Positions 18,124 to 26,009 of a DNA stretch of 64,000 bases are shown here, one piece after another. How positions within the stretch are numbered: position 1 is the stretch's first letter; every line of letters begins with the position of its first letter. The stretch is from Megaera polyxenophila. Lineage in GTDB: Bacteria > Pseudomonadota > Alphaproteobacteria > Rickettsiales > Rickettsiaceae. A model generated the notes under the pieces. The model ran no database searches, was not told where the DNA came from, and worked only from the letters and a program-made list of their open reading frames with translations. The position numbers and the translations under genes are program-made. The DNA is taken from NCBI RefSeq assembly GCF_029982035.1, contig NZ_CP104166.1, positions 310,001 to 374,000 of the forward strand, in the 5' to 3' direction.

Positions 18124-19698
18124 TTACCTAATAATTGGCTGCTTTTCAAAACTATGATACGCTGGCGGCGAAGGTAATGTCCACTCCAAGGTGTCAGCTC
18201 CCTCCCCCCACGGATTATCCTCGCATTTTTTACCAAATTTTAGAGTATAAAAAATGATATATACAAAAAAAAGAGCTGCGCCAAAGGAGATATAGGATCC
18301 TATTGATGAAATTAAGTTCCACCCGGCAAAGGCATCCGGATAATCTGGGATACGTCTTGGCATTCCAGCCAACCCTAAAAAATGCTGCGGAAAGAAAGTA
18401 AGGTTAACACTGAGAAAAGTAATCCAAAAATGTGTTTTTCCCATCCATTCAGGATATTGCTTTCCTGACATTTTACCAAACCAGTAGTAGAAGCCAGCAA
18501 ATGCTGTAAATAATGCCCCAAGTGACATAGTATAATGAAAATGAGCAACTACATAATAAGTATCATGCAAAACTCTATCTAAAGCTGAATTAGATAAAAC
18601 AATACCAGTAACCCCGCCAACGGTAAATAAAAGGATAAATCCTATTGAAAACAACATAGGAGTTTTAAAAGAAATTGATCCTCCCCACATTGTTGCTATC
18701 CAGCTGAATATTTTGATACCTGTTGGGACGGCAATAATCATTGTACCGGCTGTGAAATATATAAGAGCGTTGTATGACAACCCAACTGTAAACATATGGT
18801 GCGCCCATACTATAAACCCGATAAATCCGATAATTGCCATTGCGCAGACCATACCGGTATAGCCAAATATCTTTTTGCGTGAGAAAGTAGCAATCACTTG
18901 GCTTACGATACCGAATCCAGGAAGGATTATGATATATACTTCAGGATGGCCAAAAAACCAAAATAAATGCTGAAATAGAATAGGGTCGCCGCCCCCGTCG
19001 GGTTTAAAAAAGTGCGTGCCAAAATTCCTGTCAGTAAGTAGCATAGTAATTGCTCCGGCTAGTACTGGCAAAGCTAGTACAAGCAGAAATGCAGTAATAA
19101 GTATAGACCAGACAAATAAAGGTAATTTAAACATTCCCATTCCAGGAGCGCGCATGTTAAATATAGTCACAATCATATTAATTGCCCCTAAAATAGAGGA
19201 CATACCTGCAAGGTGCAGGCTAAATATGGCCATATCAACAGCAGCGCCAGGATGGCCTGACAAATTGCTTAAAGGCGGATATACAGTCCAACCGGTACCT
19301 GCTCCCCCATCTGTTACGCTTGATAAGACAAGTAATATCAGTGATGGAACTAAAAGCCAAAAACTTATATTATTCATTCTAGGAAATGCCATATCAGGCG
19401 CACCAATCAGTAATGGTACAAACCAGTTACCAAAACCGCCAAATAAAGCAGGCATAATCATAAAAAACACCATAATCAAAGCATGGGCGGTAATTAGGAC
19501 ATTATAAAATTGATAATCTCCGCCCAAGAAATTTGAACCAGGTACAGATAGTTGTATTCTAAAAAGTACCGAAAATGCCCCACCTATTAAACCAGCAATT
19601 ATCGACAGAATAATATACATAGTGCCGATATCCTTATGATTGGTTGACATTAACCATCTTCTCCATCCCCTTGGGGTATTATGATCATCATCTGCCAT
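18124..19698 (-). CDS. coxA: Cytochrome c oxidase subunit I
   Basis: A 524-residue, twelve-helix catalytic subunit of aa3-type oxidase. It starts with RWLMSTNHKDIGTMY and has the heme-copper ligand motifs: HPEVYIIILPGFGI (the Tyr-linked CuB histidine), HHMFTVG (the His pair) and VAHFHYTMSLGA (heme a and a3 histidines). It reduces oxygen and pumps protons in the inner membrane. It is followed by ctaB. A Vat-like acetyltransferase gene separates it from coxB, which is unusual. Confidence 0.97.
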   Translation of the reverse strand: MADDDHNTPRGWRRWLMSTNHKDIGTMYIILSIIAGLIGGAFSVLFRIQLSVPGSNFLGGDYQFYNVLITAHALIMVFFMIMPALFGGFGNWFVPLLIGAPDMAFPRMNNISFWLLVPSLILLVLSSVTDGGAGTGWTVYPPLSNLSGHPGAAVDMAIFSLHLAGMSSILGAINMIVTIFNMRAPGMGMFKLPLFVWSILITAFLLVLALPVLAGAITMLLTDRNFGTHFFKPDGGGDPILFQHLFWFFGHPEVYIIILPGFGIVSQVIATFSRKKIFGYTGMVCAMAIIGFIGFIVWAHHMFTVGLSYNALIYFTAGTMIIAVPTGIKIFSWIATMWGGSISFKTPMLFSIGFILLFTVGGVTGIVLSNSALDRVLHDTYYVVAHFHYTMSLGALFTAFAGFYYWFGKMSGKQYPEWMGKTHFWITFLSVNLTFFPQHFLGLAGMPRRIPDYPDAFAGWNLISSIGSYISFGAALFFVYIIFYTLKFGKKCEDNPWGEGADTLEWTLPSPPAYHSFEKQPIIR

Positions 19699-19793
19699 AT
19701 ATTCTTTCCTTGAGTTATTAAATTAATTATTATTACTTATAGTATGTTAATTTTTTGTATATTGTACAAATTCAGTAAGAAATTAATTGCCTA

Positions 19794-20411
19794 CTAGACA
19801 GCTTCAGCTAATTGTTTAATATCAGCTCCTACTATCGTTTTAATGTTCCTTGTGATTTTATCATATTCCCAATCCCACCATTTTACTTGTAATAATTTTT
19901 CAATAACATCCTCAGTAAACCTTTTTCTTATCAAATGTGCTGGATTTCCAGCTACTATGGTATAGGGCTGTACGTTTTTAGTCACTACACTGTATGCACC
20001 GATAATCGCTCCATCACCTATTGATACTCCTGGCATTATTACAGAACCAGTGCCAAACCACACGTCATTACCGACTATTGTGTCGCCCTTTAAAGGGAAT
20101 TCTGGTGTGTAATCTTTCCAATTATCAAAAAGAAAAAACGGATACGTAGAAAAACCGTTCATCTGATGATTCGAATTATCCATAATAAAAGTGGTATCAA
20201 CCGCTATTTGGCAAAATTTACCAATAATTAATTTACAAAAAAAGCAGTTCCTGACATTTTTTTCCTCAAATCTTTCTGGGTTGGTGTAATCATGATAATA
20301 AGTATAATCACCTATAATAATGTTCGGATTACTAATGCAATTTTTAAGAAACACTGTTTCTTTAACCATTTTGGGGTAAATGAACGGATATAGGATATTA
20401 GGATTAGTCAT
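19794..20411 (-). CDS. Vat/CatB-type hexapeptide acetyltransferase
   Basis: A 205-residue left-handed beta-helix acetyltransferase. Hexapeptide repeats run through DTIVGNDVWFGTGSVIMPGV then SIGDGAIIGAYSVVTKNV, ending in YTIVAGNPAHLIRKRF. FSTYPFFLF and DNSNHQMNGF, with the catalytic-type His, match the xenobiotic acetyltransferase group (streptogramin Vat, chloramphenicol CatB). It could acetylate an antibiotic or a sugar or other small molecule; the substrate is not readable. It lies between coxB (20 bases upstream) and coxA (95 bases downstream) on the same strand and would be carried on their transcript. This position suggests horizontal insertion. Confidence 0.85.
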   Translation of the reverse strand: MTNPNILYPFIYPKMVKETVFLKNCISNPNIIIGDYTYYHDYTNPERFEEKNVRNCFFCKLIIGKFCQIAVDTTFIMDNSNHQMNGFSTYPFFLFDNWKDYTPEFPLKGDTIVGNDVWFGTGSVIMPGVSIGDGAIIGAYSVVTKNVQPYTIVAGNPAHLIRKRFTEDVIEKLLQVKWWDWEYDKITRNIKTIVGADIKQLAEAV

Positions 20412-20431
20412 ATAAAATGGTTAATTCATTA

Positions 20432-21223
20432 TTACTGCATACTAAGTTTCATTTTTGATTTAGCTACCCACTGCTGGAATTCTTCTTTGCTTACTACTTC
20501 AATAGCTATAGGCATAAACCCATGATTTACACGGCATAATTCCGAGCATTGCCCATAATAGACCCCTTTTTTGTCTATTTTGGTCCAGGTTTGATTGACT
20601 CTACCAGGTACTGCATCAGTTTTGATACCAAGGGACGGAATAGCAAAACTATGAATTACATCAGAAGCAGTAATTAGGAACTTTATAACCGATCCTTGCG
20701 GGACAATTACTCTATTATCTACTTCTAAAAGCCTAATTTGTCCAGGTTTTAAATCCTTATCCTGAAGCATGTTGCTGTCAAATTCAATATTACCATGATC
20801 AGGATAGGAGTAACTCCAATACCATTGTGATCCTACAACTTTTATTGTAACATCAGGGGTAGGGGAGTGTTCAGCTATTTTGAGAATGCGGAAGGAAGGT
20901 ACAGCTATAATAATTAGTATTAGGATAGGAATGACCGTCCATATAACCTCAATTGCTATATTATGGGTGAATTTTGCTGGAATAGGGTTACGCTTTGCGC
21001 TGAACCTGAATATAACATAAATTAGAAGCAGTAATACAAATAATACTATGGCTGTTATAATAAAAAGAAGAAAATTATGAAAAGAATGGAGTTCAGCCAT
21101 GATTGGACTAGCGGCTTCTTGAAAGTTTAGTTGCCATTCATGCGGTTTACTAGCGTAACAGGTTGAGGCTTGCATAAAACCAATTACCAATAACAGAACC
21201 CTTGTCATAATTAATCCTAACAA
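20432..21223 (-). CDS. coxB: Cytochrome c oxidase subunit II
   Basis: A 263-residue protein with a signal peptide (residues 1-24, ending around CYASKP), two membrane helices (about 47-70 and 90-112) and a periplasmic cupredoxin domain. The binuclear CuA site is seen in YYGQCSELCRVNHGFMPI, with both Cys, the His and the Met, and DVIHSFAIPSLGIK supplies the first His. GSQWYWSYSYPD is the electron-entry aromatic stretch. It accepts electrons from cytochrome c. It is the first gene of the cox cluster on this strand. Confidence 0.97.
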   Translation of the reverse strand: MLGLIMTRVLLLVIGFMQASTCYASKPHEWQLNFQEAASPIMAELHSFHNFLLFIITAIVLFVLLLLIYVIFRFSAKRNPIPAKFTHNIAIEVIWTVIPILILIIIAVPSFRILKIAEHSPTPDVTIKVVGSQWYWSYSYPDHGNIEFDSNMLQDKDLKPGQIRLLEVDNRVIVPQGSVIKFLITASDVIHSFAIPSLGIKTDAVPGRVNQTWTKIDKKGVYYGQCSELCRVNHGFMPIAIEVVSKEEFQQWVAKSKMKLSMQ

Positions 21224-21356
21224 AATTGATAAGCTGTACTATTTAGAATATATATCCCTACTTGCATATAATACCTGTTTTTCTCTAGATCATAAAGAAA
21301 TAAATCAAACTATTACTTCTAATATGTTTACGATTTGCAAGAAAAGTTACACTGAT

Positions 21357-24221
21357 TTAGCTTAGGGGTAAATATTGTTTTAAATAAAAGCCTGTATGGC
21401 TTTGGTTGCAAGCTGCAACGGTTTGAGGCACGCCTTGAACGACTATTCTACCTCCTTTTTCCCCTCCTTCTGGTCCTACATCGATTATATGGTCTGCTGT
21501 TTTGATTACGTCCATGTTATGTTCTATCACTAAAACTGTATTACCTTTATCTACAAGTTTATGTAAAACGTCTAATAATTTCTTAATATCATCGATATGT
21601 AGCCCAGTAGTGGGTTCATCTAATATATATAAAGTTTTTCCAGTTGAGCGTTTAGATAGTTCTTTGGCTAATTTTACTCTTTGTGCTTCCCCTCCAGAAA
21701 GGGTAGTAGCTGATTGGCCAATTTTAATATAACCAAGGCCGACTTCCTGTAACGTTACTAATTTTTCATAAATATTAGGTACTTTTTCAAAAAATGTAGT
21801 GGCATCTTCAACCGTCATATCCAAAACGTCAGCAATGCTCATACCTTTGTACTTAACTTCTAAAGTCTCACGATTGTATCTCTTACCATTACAAACATCA
21901 CAATTAATGTACACGTCAGGTAAGAAGTGCATTTCTATTTTGATTAACCCATCGCCCTGGCATGACTCACATCTACCTCCTTTAACGTTAAAGGAAAATC
22001 TCCCGACTTTGTAACCTCGTGTTTTAGATTCTGGCAAATCTGCAAACCAATCTCTAATGGGGGTAAATGCTCCAGTATAAGTAGCAGGATTGGAGCGGGG
22101 AGTTCTACCAATTGGGGACTGATTAATGTCAATTACTTTATCTATATGCTCAAGTCCCTTAATTGACTCAAATTCTCCTGGGTAAATTTTAGTTCTCGGT
22201 TCTAAATATTTCAGGGCAGCCTTATAAAAAGTATGAATTATCAATGAAGATTTGCCGCTACCTGATACACCGGTTACAGCGGTGAAAGTACCCAGTTTTA
22301 GTGTGAAATTTACATTATGTAAGTTATTTGCTTTAGCACCTATTAATTCAATTTCCTTGCCTTTATGACTGGGTCTAATTTTATCTGGAACAGCTATAAA
22401 CTTTTTACCGCTTAAATACTGACCAGTTATACTTTTCTCCGATTCCTTAATTTGTTGCGGAGTGCCTTGGGCTATTATATTACCACCATGAATACCAGCT
22501 CCAGGTCCTACATCAATAATATGATCTGATTCGAGCATAGTCTCGTCGTCATGCTCAACTACTATTACAGTATTTCCTAGATCTCTTAAATTCTTTAGAG
22601 TAGCAATCAGACGAGCATTATCTCTCTGGTGTAAACCGATTGATGGCTCATCAAGAACGTACAGAACACCGCTAAGGCCTGATCCAATCTGAGAGGCAAG
22701 TCTAATACGTTGACTCTCTCCTCCTGATAAAGTTCCAGACTCTCGGGATAAGGTTAAATAATCCAAACCGACATTGATTAAAAAGCCTAACCTTTCACGG
22801 ATTTCTTTGATAATTCGCTCAGCGATTAACTGTTGTTTTTTATCGAGAACTGAATTTATTTCATCAAACCATTTTTTAGCTTGGATAATTGTTTTATTAG
22901 ATACTTGGCCAATATTTAAATCACCTATCTTGACACATAAAGACTCTGACTTTAGTCTGTAGCCGTTACATTTGCTGCAATTATGTTTAGATTGGAAGCG
23001 TGACAATTCTTCTTTCATCCACGCAGTATCAACTTTGTGATACTTTTCCTCTAAACTTGGGATAATTCCGGCAAAAGGTTGTTCTATTATTTCTGATTTC
23101 CGGTCATCATGGTACTCGAATCTAATTTCTTCTTCTCCCGACCCATAGAACAAGACATTCTTAATTTCTCTAGGTAATTGCCCAAATGGAGTAGTTAATT
23201 TAAAATCGTAATGCTTTGCTAAAGATTCTAAGGTGTCCACAAAAAATTTAGACAATGATTTATTCCATGGTACAATAGCTCCATCGTTTATACTTAAAGT
23301 ATCGTCTGTGACTATTAACTCTTCATCGAAAAAAGCTTCTTTCCCTATACCTTCGCATTTTGGGCAGGCACCAAACGGACTATTAAAAGAAAATATCCGA
23401 GGCTCTATTTCCTCTAATCTAAAACCAGAAACAGGACACGAGTATTTTTCTGATAAAGTTATTCTATCTCCTTTTTTATAAGAGGCTTTTATTCCTTCCG
23501 GTAATTCGACAATTTCTATATAGGTAAGACCTTCGCCCATCTGGAGAGACATTTCTAAACTTTCTGCTATTCTATTGCCAAGATCTTTATTAACTGCAAT
23601 TCGATCAACGATAACTTCTATAGTGTGTTTTTTATTTTTATCAATCTTAGGTAATTCATCTAAATCGCATAACTCCCCGTTTAAAAATATTCTCTGAAAG
23701 CCATGTTTCTTTAAATTTAAGATTTCTCTACGGAATTCTCCTTTTTGTCCACGAATTATCGGTGAGAGGATATATATTTTTGTTTCAAGCGGAAGAGAAT
23801 TGACTATATCAATCATCTCGGAAATAGATTGGCTTTTTATAGGCAAGCCCGTAGCCGGTGAATATGGTACTCCAACTCTAGCATAAAAAAGCCTTAAATA
23901 ATCATAAATTTCTGTGATGGTACCAACAGTAGAGCGGGGATTTTTAGAAGTGGTTTTTTGGTCGATAGCAATGGCCGGAGATAAACCGGAAATTGATTCA
24001 ACATTAGGTTTATTTTGTAAATGCAAGAATTGTCTTGCATAAGAAGAGAGGCTTTCTACATATCTTCTTTGTCCTTCTGCATATATCGTATCAAAAGCCA
24101 GTGAAGATTTCCCAGAACCACTAAGACCTGTTATGACAACGAATTTATTCCTGGGTATATCGACATTAACATCTTTTAAGTTATGCTCTTTAGCACCTCT
24201 AACTTGAATAAATTCCTGCAT
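21357..24221 (-). CDS. uvrA: Excinuclease ABC subunit A
   Basis: A 954-residue ABC-type damage sensor of nucleotide excision repair. It has Walker A GLSGSGKSSLAFDTIYAEGQ near the start and a second, GVSGSGKSSLI, at about 645. Zinc-finger CxxC pairs appear (CPVSGF.../CPKC near 265-290 and CESCQGDG/CDVCNGKRYN near 745-770), and two LSGGE signatures (LSGGESQRIRLASQI, LSGGEAQRVKLAKEL) precede the LDEPSIGLHQ and LDEPTTGLHIDD Walker B motifs. Complete length. It is transcribed away from ssb, with a 249-base divergent region between that probably holds both promoters. Confidence 0.97.
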   Translation of the reverse strand: MQEFIQVRGAKEHNLKDVNVDIPRNKFVVITGLSGSGKSSLAFDTIYAEGQRRYVESLSSYARQFLHLQNKPNVESISGLSPAIAIDQKTTSKNPRSTVGTITEIYDYLRLFYARVGVPYSPATGLPIKSQSISEMIDIVNSLPLETKIYILSPIIRGQKGEFRREILNLKKHGFQRIFLNGELCDLDELPKIDKNKKHTIEVIVDRIAVNKDLGNRIAESLEMSLQMGEGLTYIEIVELPEGIKASYKKGDRITLSEKYSCPVSGFRLEEIEPRIFSFNSPFGACPKCEGIGKEAFFDEELIVTDDTLSINDGAIVPWNKSLSKFFVDTLESLAKHYDFKLTTPFGQLPREIKNVLFYGSGEEEIRFEYHDDRKSEIIEQPFAGIIPSLEEKYHKVDTAWMKEELSRFQSKHNCSKCNGYRLKSESLCVKIGDLNIGQVSNKTIIQAKKWFDEINSVLDKKQQLIAERIIKEIRERLGFLINVGLDYLTLSRESGTLSGGESQRIRLASQIGSGLSGVLYVLDEPSIGLHQRDNARLIATLKNLRDLGNTVIVVEHDDETMLESDHIIDVGPGAGIHGGNIIAQGTPQQIKESEKSITGQYLSGKKFIAVPDKIRPSHKGKEIELIGAKANNLHNVNFTLKLGTFTAVTGVSGSGKSSLIIHTFYKAALKYLEPRTKIYPGEFESIKGLEHIDKVIDINQSPIGRTPRSNPATYTGAFTPIRDWFADLPESKTRGYKVGRFSFNVKGGRCESCQGDGLIKIEMHFLPDVYINCDVCNGKRYNRETLEVKYKGMSIADVLDMTVEDATTFFEKVPNIYEKLVTLQEVGLGYIKIGQSATTLSGGEAQRVKLAKELSKRSTGKTLYILDEPTTGLHIDDIKKLLDVLHKLVDKGNTVLVIEHNMDVIKTADHIIDVGPEGGEKGGRIVVQGVPQTVAACNQSHTGFYLKQYLPLS

Positions 24222-24470
24222 ATTTTAATATAGATTAATATTGAAGCCTTCGAGCATTATAGTAGGCAAAAACTCTGTAATGCAATAATAAATTTTAATA
24301 TGGATTAAATTATACTCCTACTACTAATAATTCAGCTGTTTCTGATTAATTTATATCTGAGGGTAGTAAATTCTCTTTGAAAGGAGTTTATGGATATGAT
24401 ATAGCTATTACAGAAGAACTGAAAATTTTTTAATCGTTATTAAATTTAAGAAAAATAGGAATTATAACTA

Positions 24471-24905
24471 ATGGCAGGCAGTTTAAACAAAGTTTCGTTA
24501 ATTGGTAATTTAGGCAAAGATCCGGAGATTAGAAGCACTTCTGATGGAAAGGAAATTGCTAGCTTTAGCATAGCAACTACTGAAGCTTGGAAAGATAAGA
24601 TTAGTGGTGAGAAAAAAGAAAAAACAGAATGGCATCGTATTGTAGTTTTTAAGGAAGGTTTGGTTGGCATTGTTAAAAACTATATAAAAAAAGGTTCAAA
24701 ATTATACATCGAAGGGCAACTTCAAACTAGGAAATGGGTGGATAATAATGGTCAGGAAAGATATACTACTGAGGTTGTTTTACAAGGATTTAATGCAAGT
24801 CTGATCCTTCTCGACGGTAAAGCTGGTGCTTTTACCGATACAAATACTAACAATAACTTACCTAATTTTGATAATAGTGAATTAGATGATGAGATACCTT
24901 TTTAA
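24471..24905 (+). CDS. ssb: Single-stranded DNA-binding protein
   Basis: A 144-residue SSB. The OB fold begins SLNKVSLIGNLGKDPEIRS and includes EWHRIVVFKE, GSKLYIEGQLQTRKWVDNNG and TTEVVLQGF. A short linker then leads to the acidic C-terminal tail DDEIPF, which binds replication and repair partners. It is divergent from uvrA. Its last codons overlap the next gene by 20 bases. Confidence 0.96.
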   Translation: MAGSLNKVSLIGNLGKDPEIRSTSDGKEIASFSIATTEAWKDKISGEKKEKTEWHRIVVFKEGLVGIVKNYIKKGSKLYIEGQLQTRKWVDNNGQERYTTEVVLQGFNASLILLDGKAGAFTDTNTNNNLPNFDNSELDDEIPF

Positions 24906-25716
24906 GTTTATTTTTGTAGGTATCATAGCCTCATTTTTGCTTTCTTCCTGCCAGAGTCTAGATAAGGCAGAAACTATTCCCGTTGTTGAGCTAAGTGGCT
25001 TTGAGAGAGTGTTAGTACCGGGCGGAGATTTCGTGATTACCACATATCAGAAAGTCCACGATAAAAAAGCTCCCTACGTTTTTTATATCGAGGGTGACGG
25101 TCTAGCTTTTATCAACAAATACACTGTTTCTCCAAATCCTACTCCGCGCAAGCAAATGCTTACGAACTTGGCTGCGATGGATAAAAGACCAAATGTTGTT
25201 TATGTGGGAAGGCCTTGTCAATATACACCGATGGAATTAAATCCTAAATGTAGTAAGACATATTGGACAGATAAAAGATTATCCGATGATTCAGTAGCTG
25301 CTATTAACGATGTAATAAACAAAGTTAATGCTAATCATCAGAAATTCAGCTTGATTGGTTATTCTGGAGGTGGAGGTATCGCTGTTTTAGTAGCTGGAAG
25401 AAACCCTAGGGTTAAGGACGTTATAACTATTGCGGGAAATCTAGATCACTTAGCTTTTACAGAATATCACAACGTAATTCCGATGAGTGGTTCATTAAAC
25501 CCAATTGATTATGCAGCGTCAATAAAAGATATACCGCAGTGGCATATTTCCGGAGCTAATGATAAAATAGTTCCACCTTTTATCGCTGAGAAATATACTA
25601 GAGTTTCTGCCTCACCTTGTGTAGCTCAGGAAACTTTTTCCGGTGTAGGACATAAAGAAGGTTGGGATCAAGTCTGGGAAAGTATATATACCAAACCTAT
25701 TAGATGTTATCATTAA
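24886..25716 (+). CDS. Alpha/beta-hydrolase lipoprotein
   Basis: A 276-residue exported protein. The N-terminus has a hydrophobic stretch followed by the lipobox LLSSC (about residues 18-22), so it is probably a lipoprotein. The esterase-type nucleophile motif GYSGGGG is near residue 157, and an aspartate (GANDKIVP) and a histidine (GVGHKEGW) at the proper later spacing complete a likely catalytic triad. Substrate unknown. The start (two ATGs at 24886 and 24889) lies inside the end of ssb, suggesting coupled translation. Confidence 0.8.
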   Translation: MMRYLFKFIFVGIIASFLLSSCQSLDKAETIPVVELSGFERVLVPGGDFVITTYQKVHDKKAPYVFYIEGDGLAFINKYTVSPNPTPRKQMLTNLAAMDKRPNVVYVGRPCQYTPMELNPKCSKTYWTDKRLSDDSVAAINDVINKVNANHQKFSLIGYSGGGGIAVLVAGRNPRVKDVITIAGNLDHLAFTEYHNVIPMSGSLNPIDYAASIKDIPQWHISGANDKIVPPFIAEKYTRVSASPCVAQETFSGVGHKEGWDQVWESIYTKPIRCYH

Positions 25717-26009
25717 TTAAATGTAAGCTTCAGCAGATGGGTCAGAATAATCAGATGTCTGGATAATTGTTGAAGAAAGTGAAATTTATTTTAAATTCCA
25801 GTTTTTTTTAATAAAAGTTTTGTTACTTATTGTAAATCTTATCCAAGAAAAATCTTATATAAATCTTATAATCTAAGGGTATTAAATAAATATCCGGTTT
25901 AATTGTTTTTTTAAATTTTACCTATAGTGTTAATTTCTTCTTTGCAAATCCATTTTTTTCAATTAATAATTAAAATAAAAAATAAATTAAAAATCGGTGT
26001 TATAAAATT

